From NCBI RefSeq assembly GCF_014269395.1, contig NZ_JACOGK010000003.1, positions 1 through 64,000 on the forward strand: a stretch of DNA of 64,000 nucleotides. The letters run 5' to 3'. The notes under the pieces were generated by a model. It saw only the letters and a program-made list of their open reading frames with translations. It was not told the origin of the DNA and did not search any database. A program made the position numbers and the translations under genes. The stretch comes from Megasphaera hominis. GTDB taxonomy: Bacteria; Bacillota; Negativicutes; Veillonellales; Megasphaeraceae. Below, one piece after another: positions 42,962 to 52,427 of the stretch (the stretch's first letter is position 1; each line of letters starts with the position of its first letter).

Positions 42962-43390
42962 TTAGAATTTCAAATCGATCGTAGCAGAAACGCCGACGCC
43001 TTGGACACGGCTCATGTTTGTCACGTCTAAGGATTCGACAGGAATAAGGGCGTTAGCCCGGGCAATGCCATTGAAGCTGGCTTCAATTTGGGCGACAGCC
43101 TTTACCTTATCGACCTGTGCCGTCGGTCCGACGACCTGGACAGCACCGATATATTTGCCTGTACCGCCGCTGATAATGGGAACGACCTTCGTGGCATAAT
43201 CCGTGCCGACGCCGTTTTTCATGAGTAATTTGTTCAGGAAGGTGTTGATCTGGTCTCCGTATTTGGAAACGAGAACGGAAACGCCGCCAACCTTTAAAAT
43301 GGATCCCAGGTCAAAGGCCTGTACAGCTGTACCGCCGCAAAAGCCCAAGAGGGATGCGGCTGTCATGGCTACAACGAGTTGCTTTTTCAT
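42962..43390 (-). CDS. Exported protein of unknown function
   Basis: A 142-residue protein with a signal peptide (MKKQLVVAMTAASLLGFCGG..., cut after VQA near residue 25). The mature part is Val/Gly-rich with little charge. No family recognised. Text such as VGPTAQVDKVKAVAQIEASFNG suggests a small beta/alpha fold. It lies 27 nt after pckA with a ribosome binding site AAGGAGG, so it can be co-transcribed. A role in the periplasm is likely but unknown. Confidence 0.75.
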   Translation of the reverse strand: MKKQLVVAMTAASLLGFCGGTAVQAFDLGSILKVGGVSVLVSKYGDQINTFLNKLLMKNGVGTDYATKVVPIISGGTGKYIGAVQVVGPTAQVDKVKAVAQIEASFNGIARANALIPVESLDVTNMSRVQGVGVSATIDLKF

Positions 43391-43417
43391 GGAATGCCTC
43401 CTTCAGTGAGTGATAAA

Positions 43418-45001
43418 TCATGGCCGTGGTCCGGCGTTCAGGATATCTTCACGAATACGGGGATATTTCGTATGGAAGTTTTCGTAGAACAGCTTCGCTA
43501 CCTTAGCGGCCATGGCATCATAGGCGGCCGGGTCTGCCCAGGTTGCACGGGGGTTCAGGAGTTTTTCCGGCACGTTCGGGCAGGTCTGGGGAATATCTAC
43601 GTTGAAGCGGTCGTTATGCACATAGACAGATTCTTTTAGGCTGCCATTCAGGGCAGCAGTAATCATAGCCCGTGTATATTTCAGAGCGATACGGCTGCCT
43701 GTTCCATAGGGGCCGCCGGTCCAGCCCGTGTTGACCAGATAGACCGTCGTATTATGGGCTACAATCCGTTCGCCTAGCATATGGGCGTAAATCTGGGGAT
43801 GCAAAGGCATGAAAGGCTCGCCAAAGAGGGTGGAGAAGGTCGGTACCGGTTCCGTAATGTTCTGTTCCGTACCGGCTACCTTCGAAGTAAAGCCTGTAAC
43901 AAAATGATACATGGCCGCTTCTTTGCTTAACCGGGAGATAGGCGGCAACACGCCGAAGCTGTCAGCCGTAAGAAAAATAACGACAGAAGGGGTACCGCCC
44001 AGGCCGGACATTTCCGCATTGGCAATATATGTAATAGGATAGCCTGCCCGTGTGTTTTCTGTCAAGGTTTTATCGGTATAATCCGGTTTGCGCGTCTGCG
44101 CGTCGAGAATAACATTCTCCACAAGCGTACCGGCTTTAATGGCATCATACACTTCCGGCTCCCGTTCAGGATCGAGGTTGATGCACTTAGCGTAGCAACC
44201 GCCTTCGAAATTAAAGACACCATCAGGGGACCAGCCGTGTTCATCGTCGCCAATAAGGAGGCGCTCCGGGTCAGCCGACAAGGTTGTCTTGCCTGTACCG
44301 GAAAGGCCGAAGAAAATAGCCGTTTCCTTTGTTACTGGATCCATGTTGGCCGAGCAGTGCATGGGCAGGACCCCTTCCTTGGGCATGAGATAATTCATGA
44401 CCGAGAAGACGCTCTTTTTGATTTCACCGGCATAGCGCGTGCCTACGATGAGGATCTCATGGGCTTCGTAGTCAATGAGGATGGCTGCTTCCGAATGGAC
44501 GCCGTCGCTTTCGGGATTGCAATGGAAGCCCGGTGCGGCGATGATGGTGAAATCCGGTTCGCCATACTGATCCAGCTCGGCTGCCGTAGGCCGGATCAGT
44601 AAATTATGAATGAAGAGGTTTTCACTGGCCAGTTCATTGATGATACGGAATTTTTTCCGGTGCACCGGGTCGGCGCCGGCAAAGCCGTCGAAGACGAAGA
44701 GCTCCCGGTTCTGTAAATAGGAGACGGCTTTGCTGCGCAGGGCCTTAAATGCTGCCCGCGTAATGGGCCGGTTGACGCTGCCCCAGGCGATTTCGTCGTG
44801 AACCCCCGGTGTATCGACGATGAACTTGTCCTTTGGCGACCGGCCTGTGAATGTACCGGTCCGTACGACTAAGGCCCCTGTATCACTGAGGATGCCTTCA
44901 CCGCGTGCTAATGCTGCTTCTGTGAGACAGGCGGAGCTTAAATTCCGATAAATTGCTTTGGCGTTGATAATGCCGCTTTGTTCCAAGGAAAATGTTTCCA
45001 T
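43418..45001 (-). CDS. pckA: Phosphoenolpyruvate carboxykinase (ATP)
   Basis: Interconverts oxaloacetate and phosphoenolpyruvate with ATP/ADP. The 527-residue protein has the kinase-1 region GLSGTGKTTLSADPERLL, the kinase-2 acids in GDDEHGW, the substrate motif RTGTFTGRSPKDKFIV and the adenine-binding segment MITAALNGSL. In lactate or amino-acid fermenters it can run for gluconeogenesis or for CO2 fixation. Start ATG follows AGGGGAGAG. A promoter lies at 45075-45103. Confidence 0.98.
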   Translation of the reverse strand: METFSLEQSGIINAKAIYRNLSSACLTEAALARGEGILSDTGALVVRTGTFTGRSPKDKFIVDTPGVHDEIAWGSVNRPITRAAFKALRSKAVSYLQNRELFVFDGFAGADPVHRKKFRIINELASENLFIHNLLIRPTAAELDQYGEPDFTIIAAPGFHCNPESDGVHSEAAILIDYEAHEILIVGTRYAGEIKKSVFSVMNYLMPKEGVLPMHCSANMDPVTKETAIFFGLSGTGKTTLSADPERLLIGDDEHGWSPDGVFNFEGGCYAKCINLDPEREPEVYDAIKAGTLVENVILDAQTRKPDYTDKTLTENTRAGYPITYIANAEMSGLGGTPSVVIFLTADSFGVLPPISRLSKEAAMYHFVTGFTSKVAGTEQNITEPVPTFSTLFGEPFMPLHPQIYAHMLGERIVAHNTTVYLVNTGWTGGPYGTGSRIALKYTRAMITAALNGSLKESVYVHNDRFNVDIPQTCPNVPEKLLNPRATWADPAAYDAMAAKVAKLFYENFHTKYPRIREDILNAGPRP

Positions 45002-45074
45002 AGTCTATCTCTCCCCTTATTCATATGCTGCTTAGTATCTCATTTGATTATCATAGCATGCGAAAACTACTTGT

Positions 45075-45103
45075 ATTATAATCGGATTCGCTAGCCTATT
45101 CAA
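45075..45103 (-). promoter_or_regulatory. Promoter of pckA
   Basis: Minus strand TTGAAT (45103-45098), 17-nt spacer, TATAAT (45080-45075), about 75 nt before the start codon. Confidence 0.65.
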
Positions 45104-45329
45104 TGAAATATGTTGTTTTAATGATGTACAATATAATAAATAGCATATAATAATAGATGTATAAGACTATTATACTCTACTTATATGGTAAATAGAAGAG
45201 ATATATGATGGTTTATTTATAGCGAATATGAATGTAAAAGAGTATGTATTATAACTGAATAAGAATGACTTCCTCTTGTGCTATTGTAATAATGCACTTC
45301 ATAATTAAATGTTTTATATGGGAAAAATT
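45104..45329. other. A/T-rich intergenic region
   Basis: About 225 nt with very low GC between the pckA promoter and the ilvD terminator. Several TATAAT-like words occur on both strands, as expected from base composition. I see no gene, RNA motif or clear repeat. Confidence 0.4.
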
Positions 45330-45331
45330 AA

Positions 45332-45375
45332 AACGCCTCCTGCCCTGCATGACAAGCAGGGGCGGAGGCGTTTTG
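45332..45375 (-). terminator. Terminator of the ilv operon
   Basis: AAACGCCTCCTGCCCTGC / GCAGGGGCGGAGGCGTTT with a 7-nt loop; on the minus strand a T-rich tail follows. Confidence 0.85.
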
Positions 45376-45387
45376 GTCAGGCCTGTG

Positions 45388-47040
45388 TTATTTCATAACA
45401 GCACCCGTATTGGCTGAAGTAACCAGGCGGGCATAGCGTGATAAGTAGCCTGTCTTTACTTTTGGTTCAGGCTGCTGCCACGCAGCCTTGCGTCTGGCCA
45501 GCTCGTCGTCGCTAACGAGAAGCTCGAGCTTACGCTGGGGAATGTCGATGGCAATCGTATCGCCGTCGTGGACCAGGGCCAGAGGACCGCCTTCCATGGC
45601 TTCCGGCGAGATATGGCCGATGCAGGCGCCGCGGCTGGCACCACTGAAACGGCCGTCTGTAAGCAGGGCTACCTTGAGGCCCATTCCGGTAATGACGGCT
45701 GTGGGATTGAGCATTTCCCGCATGCCCGGACCGCCCTTGGGGCCTTCGTAGCGGATGACGACAACGTGGCCTTCTTTGATTTCACCACTCATGATTGCTT
45801 CAATTGCTGCTTCTTCCGAATCGTAGCACTTGGCCGTACCTGTATAGACCAGGAGATCTGCCTCGACGGCGCTTTCTTTAATGACCGAGCCCAAGGGAGC
45901 CAGGTTACCCTTGAGGACGGCAATGCCGCCTTTATGCATGTATGCATGATCGATGTCGTGGATGACGTCGTGATTTTGGATGACCGCGTCTTTGATGCGC
46001 TCGCCAATCGTACCGGTAATGGTCCGGGCCTCTGCATGGATAAGACCGAGCTTGCTGATTTCTTTCATGACGGCACAAATGCCGCCGGCTTCGTCGAGAT
46101 CCTGCATATGATACGTGCCGCCCGGACTCATCTTGCAGATATAGGCAGCTTTACGGCTGATTTCGTCGAAGGCGTCGAGGGATAAATCGACACCGGCTTC
46201 GTGGGCAATAGCTGGCAGGTGCAGGGCCGTATTGGTAGAGCCGCCAATGGCCATATCGACGGCGATGGCATTTTCAAAGGCCGCACGTGTCATGATGTCG
46301 CGCGGGCGGACGTCGCGCTGTACCAGATCGACAACGACCTGGCCGGCTTTTTTGGCAAGCATACGGCGCTGGCCTGTGTACGCAGCAGGAATGGTGCCGT
46401 TACCGGGCAGGCCCATGCCGAGAACTTCGGTCATACAGTTCATTGTGTTGGCCGTAAAGAGGCCGGCGCAAGAGCCGCAGCCCGGGCAGGCCTGGAATTC
46501 CATGGCGTGCATTTCGTCTTCGCTCATCTGGCCGGCTTCGACCTTGCCGGCAGCTTCAAACATGGTACTGACGCTGATGTCTTTGCCCTGATGACGGCCG
46601 GCCAGCATGGGGCCGCCGCTGACGACGACTGTCGGAATATTGAGACGGCCTGCGGCCATGAGCATGGCCGGCACGATTTTATCACAGTTCGGGATGAGGA
46701 CGAGACCGTCAAAGGCATGGGCTGTGGCGACGGCTTCGATGGAGTCGCAGATGAGTTCGCGGCTCGACAGGGAAAAGCTCATACCGCGGTGGCCCATGGC
46801 GATACCGTCGCAGACGCCGATAGCAGGAAATTCGATAGGTGTACCACCGGCGGCAGCGACGCCGAGCTTGACGGCTTCGGCAATGTCCCGCAAATGGATG
46901 TGGCCGGGGATGATTTCATTAAAGGCATTACAGACGCCGATCAAGGGCTTTTGCAAATCTTCATCGCTATAGCCCATGGCGTGAAAAAGGGTTCTGTGGG
47001 CCGTACGGGTAAGGCCCTGTTTTACGATATCACTATGCAT
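45388..47040 (-). CDS. ilvD: Dihydroxy-acid dehydratase
   Basis: Third enzyme of valine and isoleucine synthesis, removing water from dihydroxy acids to give 2-oxoacids. The 550-residue Fe-S protein has the canonical cluster text [10 protein letters not shown] and [21 protein letters not shown], and the C-terminal [19 protein letters not shown]. It is the last gene of ilvC-ilvB-ilvN-ilvD, 20 nt after ilvN. A paralogue with an altered active-site region is at 22124. Start follows AAAGGA. Confidence 0.98.
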   Translation of the reverse strand: MHSDIVKQGLTRTAHRTLFHAMGYSDEDLQKPLIGVCNAFNEIIPGHIHLRDIAEAVKLGVAAAGGTPIEFPAIGVCDGIAMGHRGMSFSLSSRELICDSIEAVATAHAFDGLVLIPNCDKIVPAMLMAAGRLNIPTVVVSGGPMLAGRHQGKDISVSTMFEAAGKVEAGQMSEDEMHAMEFQACPGCGSCAGLFTANTMNCMTEVLGMGLPGNGTIPAAYTGQRRMLAKKAGQVVVDLVQRDVRPRDIMTRAAFENAIAVDMAIGGSTNTALHLPAIAHEAGVDLSLDAFDEISRKAAYICKMSPGGTYHMQDLDEAGGICAVMKEISKLGLIHAEARTITGTIGERIKDAVIQNHDVIHDIDHAYMHKGGIAVLKGNLAPLGSVIKESAVEADLLVYTGTAKCYDSEEAAIEAIMSGEIKEGHVVVIRYEGPKGGPGMREMLNPTAVITGMGLKVALLTDGRFSGASRGACIGHISPEAMEGGPLALVHDGDTIAIDIPQRKLELLVSDDELARRKAAWQQPEPKVKTGYLSRYARLVTSANTGAVMK

Positions 47041-47060
47041 GTCATTATTCCTTTCTTTGC

Positions 47061-47564
47061 TTACATTTCCTTGACCGGCACGACGCCCCGGGAGAGAGCA
47101 ATCTGGCCTGTGCGGGCAATTTCGATAATTTTATAATCCCCGAGCATTTCCAAGAGTGCTTCGATATGGTCTTCCCGGCCAGTGAGCCGTAATACCAGGG
47201 ACTGGGGCTGTACATCGACAATCTTGGCATTGAAGAGCTGGGCAATATTGGTGAGCTCGCCCCGCAGCTGTGGCGTCGGGCAGTGGACCTTGATCATAGC
47301 CAGCTCGTAGCTCACGAAAGGGGCATCGTCCAGGTTGACGACCTTGATTACGTCGATGAGTTTGGCCAGCTGATTGACTGCCTGGTCCAGGTCCCAGCGG
47401 TTTTCTACGGAAACGACGATGTTGATGCGCGTTACGTCTGCTTCCTCCGTATAGCCGGCGTTGATGCATTCGATATTGATGGCCCTGCGGCTGATAAGGC
47501 CGGCTACGTGGGTGAGAACGCCAGGCTTGTTGTCGCAAAGGATGGCTAAATGTTGTTTCAGCAT
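47061..47564 (-). CDS. ilvN: Acetolactate synthase small (regulatory) subunit
   Basis: A 167-residue regulatory partner of IlvB. The N-terminal ACT domain ([26 protein letters not shown] start, with NIECINAG) binds valine for feedback inhibition, and the C-terminal ALS_ss domain follows. The length is of the IlvH type. Its start overlaps the end of ilvB by 7 nt, so the two subunits are translated in a coupled way. Confidence 0.97.
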   Translation of the reverse strand: MLKQHLAILCDNKPGVLTHVAGLISRRAINIECINAGYTEEADVTRINIVVSVENRWDLDQAVNQLAKLIDVIKVVNLDDAPFVSYELAMIKVHCPTPQLRGELTNIAQLFNAKIVDVQPQSLVLRLTGREDHIEALLEMLGDYKIIEIARTGQIALSRGVVPVKEM

Positions 47565-49258
47565 GGAGCGTCACCTCCTAAGACCATCTGGTCCAGGCGT
47601 TTGCCGCCAGGGACCATGGGATAGACGTTTTCATCTTCCGGGATAAAGACATCGAGCAGGGCCGGACCCTTGGTGGCGAAAAGGCCGGCTACGGCCCGGG
47701 CCAGGTCTTTAGGCTCATGCAAGGTCTTACCAGGTACGCCCATGGAGGTAGCAATGGCTGCCAGATCCGGGTTGTTGCGGATGACCGATTCGGCACAGTG
47801 GCCATTGTAGAAGAGGCGCTGCCACTGATTGACCATCCCCAAGACGTTGTTATGCAGGACGACGACCTTGACGTCGATGCCGTATTTATAGAGTGTCGTA
47901 AATTCCTGGCAGTTCATGAGGATGCTGCCGTCACCGGTTACCAGAACGACGGTGGCTTCCGGCTTGCCGACCTTGGCACCCATGGCCGCAGGCAGTCCGT
48001 AGCCCATGGTGCCTAAGCCGCCGGACGTGAGGAAATGACGGGCCTTGTTCAGCAGGAGAAACTGAGCTGCCCACATCTGGTGCTGGCCTACGTCGGTAAC
48101 ATAAATCGTGTCGCCAGGTGTCTGTTTTTCGATTTCTTCTAAGAGGCGCTGTGGCGAAACGGCTGACGGGAGATCCCGCGTCCGGAAGGGATGGGCCTGG
48201 TTCAGGCTGTTTACATGCTGTCGCCAGGCACTGTAGCGGTCGGCCAAATGCGTTTCATGGGCGGCCAGTTTTTCACCGAGGCGGGGCAGGGACCAGCGCA
48301 GGTCGCCGTTGACACTGATGTCGGCGTGGACAATCTTGTTGATTTCTACCTTGTCGATGTCAAAGTGAACGATGGTTGCGTTCGGAGCAAAATTTTCTAC
48401 GTCCCCTGTCAGGCGATCATCAAAGCGCGTGCCAATGGCTACGAGAAGGTCGCATTCCGTAATGGCCATGTTAGCGGCATACGAGCCGTGCATGCCGGCC
48501 ATGCCCAGGTGACTGTCGTACGTATCGGGTACGGCACCCTTGCCCATGAGGGTCGTCACGACGGGGACGTGCATATTGGTTACGATGTGCTGCAGCGTCG
48601 GTGCCATATCGGCCAGAATGATGCCGCCACCGGTGAGAATGACCGGTTTTTCTGCTGCTTCGATGGCGGCGACGGCCCGGTCGAGATCGTCTTCCTTGCC
48701 GGAAATGTTGCCGTGGTAGCCTCGCAGCTGTACTGTGCCGGGATAGGAAAAGTCAAAGGTCGTATCAAAAACGTTTTTGGCGATGTCTACGAGAACCGGG
48801 CCCGGCCGGCCTGTCGTAGCGATATAGAAGGCTTCCTTCAGGACGCGGGGCAGCTCTTTTTCATCCTTGACCAGGTAGTTATGCTTGGTAATGGGTGTAG
48901 TGATGCCGGAAATATCCGCTTCCTGGAAGGAGTCCCGTCCAATGAGTGTCGTTGCGACCTGGCCGCTGATGATGACCAGGGGAATGGAATCCATATTGGC
49001 TGTGGCAATACCCGTAACCATATTGCAGACGCCCGGGCCGGATGTGGCAAAGCAAACGCCGGGCTTGCCCGTTGCCCGGGCGTAGCCATCAGCGGCGTGG
49101 ACGGCGCCTTGTTCGTGACCCGTCAGGATATGAGGAAATTTTTCTTTATACACTTCGTCGTAGAGAGAAAGGACAGCACCGCCAGGATAGCCGAAGACGA
49201 CGTCTACGCCTTCGTGCTTCAGACAGGCGAGTACTGCTTGAGCACCTGTTAGTTTCAA
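47558..49258 (-). CDS. ilvB: Acetolactate synthase large (catalytic) subunit
   Basis: TPP- and FAD-dependent enzyme that joins two pyruvates, or pyruvate and 2-oxobutyrate. The protein of about 566 residues has the TPP glutamate in VFGYPGGAVLSLYDE, TGHEQGAVHAADGYARA, the FAD region (GTRFDDRLTGD) and the TPP metal motif GDGSILMNCQEF. I start at TTG 49258, 6 nt after GAGGTG; a GTG at 49267 lies inside that site but would add only three residues. It follows ilvC with a gap of about 95 nt. Confidence 0.95.
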   Translation of the reverse strand: MKLTGAQAVLACLKHEGVDVVFGYPGGAVLSLYDEVYKEKFPHILTGHEQGAVHAADGYARATGKPGVCFATSGPGVCNMVTGIATANMDSIPLVIISGQVATTLIGRDSFQEADISGITTPITKHNYLVKDEKELPRVLKEAFYIATTGRPGPVLVDIAKNVFDTTFDFSYPGTVQLRGYHGNISGKEDDLDRAVAAIEAAEKPVILTGGGIILADMAPTLQHIVTNMHVPVVTTLMGKGAVPDTYDSHLGMAGMHGSYAANMAITECDLLVAIGTRFDDRLTGDVENFAPNATIVHFDIDKVEINKIVHADISVNGDLRWSLPRLGEKLAAHETHLADRYSAWRQHVNSLNQAHPFRTRDLPSAVSPQRLLEEIEKQTPGDTIYVTDVGQHQMWAAQFLLLNKARHFLTSGGLGTMGYGLPAAMGAKVGKPEATVVLVTGDGSILMNCQEFTTLYKYGIDVKVVVLHNNVLGMVNQWQRLFYNGHCAESVIRNNPDLAAIATSMGVPGKTLHEPKDLARAVAGLFATKGPALLDVFIPEDENVYPMVPGGKRLDQMVLGGDAPC

Positions 49259-49354
49259 ATTCGTCACCTCGTAGATATGCGGATAGAGAAAAAGGGCGTC
49301 GCTGCGTTTGGCAGGGCACCCCTCCCGTGGAAAACAGGGTTCAGCCTGGTCGTA

Positions 49355-50395
<1,041 letters not shown>

Positions 50396-50436
50396 TTATC
50401 TCGTTGGAATTTAGAGCTGTCAAAAGAGGCCAACAA

Positions 50437-50745
50437 AAAAACTCCGTCCCTAAAAATAGGGACGGAGTTATATTCCGCGATACCACCCTGATTCCTGCTG
50501 TATTACTACTGGCAGGCTCTCTACAACGTACCAACATACGCGTTTCCTATAACGTGGAAAAGTCGTCAGTGCTTAGTTCTACTTCAGCACTCCTCTTCAG
50601 GGATGATTTTCGTCCGCCATCTGCAACTGGCTCACACCGGCCGCCAGCTCTCTGTATGCATCAAAACGAAGTACTCTTTCCCGTCATCAGATTTCACTAT
50701 GTCGCCTTCCTGTACACATCTGTGTCTCCTGTTTGGAAAGCTTGA
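50437..50745 (-). promoter_or_regulatory. T-box leader, isoleucine type
   Basis: Minus strand. Distal stem I holds AGAGAGCTGGCGG and GGTGTGAGCC. The specifier loop appears to pair AAAGAGTA with AATCAT, giving AUC (Ile) at 50607-50605. The antiterminator bulge reads TGGTATCGCGG (canonical TGGTACCGCG), whose TGGT suits a tRNA ending ACCA. The competing terminator is CTCCGTCCCTA / TAGGGACGGAG at 50437-50470 with T-run. Uncharged tRNA-Ile should switch the ilv operon on. Confidence 0.93.
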
Positions 50746-50749
50746 GTGC

Positions 50750-50778
50750 ATTTTACAGAATGATTTGCCTCTTGTCAA
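50750..50778 (-). promoter_or_regulatory. Promoter of the T-box/ilv operon
   Basis: Minus strand TTGACA (50778-50773), 17-nt spacer, TAAAAT (50755-50750), start about 5-7 nt before the T-box. Confidence 0.8.
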
Positions 50779-50828
50779 CACCTTTTTGGGAAATTTTTTG
50801 GAAAAAAGCGGTTAAACGATTATCTAAT

Positions 50829-52070
50829 TTACTTATGAAACAGGCTTTTTTGAGCCACATAGGCCGTGACGAATTGGTGGGCAATGCGGCCGTTTCTGCC
50901 GGAATGTTCCATTTCCCAGCGTACGCCCTCACGGCGCAGTGTTTCACCGTCGAGGCAGATGCCGGCTTTTTGCAGCTCATGTTTGATAATGGCCAGGTAT
51001 TCGTCCTGCGTGGGTGCTGCATAGTGGAGAATAAGACCAAAGCGGTCGGAAAGGGAAATAGATTCATTGACACTATCAGCGCGATGGACCTCATTCATTT
51101 CATCGTGCCTGTCGTCCCACGTTTCCTTTAAGAGGTGACGGCGGTTGGACGTGGCGTAAATAAGCACGTTGTCAGGCTGCGGTGTGACGCCGCCGTCAAT
51201 GGCAGACTTTACATATTTATACTCCTTTTCATTTTCGTCGAAGGACAGATCATCCAGAAAGAGAATGAAGCGCTTGCTGCGGATGGCGGCGAGCTTTTCC
51301 AGGAGGTCTGGCAGATATGGCAGCTGTTGCTGACCGATCTGGATGAGGCGCAGGCCTTGCCGATGGTAGAGTGAGACCAGGGCCTTTACGGCTGTTGATT
51401 TGCCTGTGCCCCTGGCGCCGGTGAGGAGTGCGTTATTGGCGCGGCCTCCCTGTACGAAGGCACGTGTATTCTCCAATAGCCGCTCTTTTTGCGCTGCATA
51501 GCCTATGAGGTCATCCCAGGAAAGGTCCGGGAAGTCGCGGATGCCTTGCAGTTCACCAGCCTCATCCAGACGGAAGGCCTGAAAGCGGGCCAGTTGCCCG
51601 CGCCCATAGGCGGCGTAATGCGCTGCTAAGGCACTGGCTGCTGCCGTAGCGCCGGTACAGTTCTTGAGCGTAGCTGTAAGCACTTCTACGTGGTCGTAGG
51701 TCCGGGGCAGGGAAGGCTCATACGCATCGAGCAGGGCCAGGTCCAGAAAGACCGATGCGGGCTGCGTCAGATAGGGCCAGAGAATGGCCATATCGATCGC
51801 CATACCTGCGATGAGACCGGCACCGGCCCGGCCAGCCCGTTCAATGGCAGCGGCGCTTTCCATCTGGCCGTCGGCCAGGAGGTAGAGGATATAGCTGCTG
51901 AGCAGATTTCCTTTCAGACCCAGCTTTTCGGCCCGTTCAATCAGTGTGGCGGCAATGTGCTGTTTGGCACCTGACGCTGGCTGCCCGGTTTCCAGGGCAG
52001 CGATGGCACCTAGAACCGGATCCTCTAAAAAATGACGGCAGACGATAAGTCCCTGCAGACTTCCGTTCAT
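50829..52070 (-). CDS. DUF815-family ATP-binding protein (AAA-like)
   Basis: A 413-residue protein of the DUF815 P-loop family. Walker A is LLTGARGTGKSTAV (about residues 213-226), Walker B is FILFLDDLSF, and the sensor strand is VLIYATSNRRHLL. The N-terminal 190 residues are helical and Ala/Leu-rich. Such proteins resemble AAA+ ATPases, but the client is unknown. Start at 52070 follows AAAGGAG; a start at 52091 contains the binding site. Single gene with its own promoter. Confidence 0.88.
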   Translation of the reverse strand: MNGSLQGLIVCRHFLEDPVLGAIAALETGQPASGAKQHIAATLIERAEKLGLKGNLLSSYILYLLADGQMESAAAIERAGRAGAGLIAGMAIDMAILWPYLTQPASVFLDLALLDAYEPSLPRTYDHVEVLTATLKNCTGATAAASALAAHYAAYGRGQLARFQAFRLDEAGELQGIRDFPDLSWDDLIGYAAQKERLLENTRAFVQGGRANNALLTGARGTGKSTAVKALVSLYHRQGLRLIQIGQQQLPYLPDLLEKLAAIRSKRFILFLDDLSFDENEKEYKYVKSAIDGGVTPQPDNVLIYATSNRRHLLKETWDDRHDEMNEVHRADSVNESISLSDRFGLILHYAAPTQDEYLAIIKHELQKAGICLDGETLRREGVRWEMEHSGRNGRIAHQFVTAYVAQKSLFHK

Positions 52071-52120
52071 AAAATCAGCTCCTTTTGGCAAACGGACAAG
52101 GATGTCCGGTTTTGGGGCTT

Positions 52121-52150
52121 AGTATACTACGGGCTGCAAAAGGTCGTCAA
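52121..52150 (-). promoter_or_regulatory. Promoter of the DUF815 gene
   Basis: Minus strand TTGACG (52150-52145), 18-nt spacer, TATACT (52126-52121). The leader contains a small hairpin CGGACA/TGTCCG at 52093-52108. Confidence 0.6.
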
Positions 52151-52306
52151 TGATAAATAAAAACACATATAAAACACATAAAAATTTTGATGATTCCGTC
52201 TGAAGCAGTCTCTCTTTCTGTCCTTTAAAGGTGGACGATACAATTCGCGTGTATGGAGAAAATAGCCACGCTGGAGCGGTCAGAGCGAAATATCCGGCCT
52301 CCTCTC

Positions 52307-52373
52307 TTGACACTTTGACTTTTTGCTGTATGATAAAGAAAGAGCGTTAGCACTCTAAATAGTAGAGTGCTAA
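52307..52373 (+). promoter_or_regulatory. htpG promoter with CIRCE operator
   Basis: TTGACA (52307-52312), 16-nt spacer, TATGAT (52329-52334). Right after the expected start lies TTAGCACTC-N9-GAGTGCTAA (52347-52373), a perfect CIRCE element, the binding site of the heat-shock repressor HrcA. Confidence 0.95.
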
Positions 52374-52427
52374 CAGGACAAATACAAAAGCCGCACTGAT
52401 GGGCTTAAAAAAAGGAGCTTATAGATC

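Noticed and set aside
43391..43417. Frameshift joining pckA and the exported protein
   Set aside because: pckA is full length and the second gene has its own ribosome binding site and signal peptide, so they are two genes.
45568..47136. Plus-strand frames over ilvD
   Set aside because: They are antisense shadows of a complete dihydroxy-acid dehydratase gene with normal motifs.
48191..49252. 353-codon plus-strand frame inside ilvB
   Set aside because: ilvB on the minus strand is intact and in an operon; the opposite frame shows no recognisable family.
52119..52313. Possible small minus-strand gene between the DUF815 and htpG genes
   Set aside because: It overlaps the DUF815 promoter and the htpG -35 region and has no ribosome binding site.
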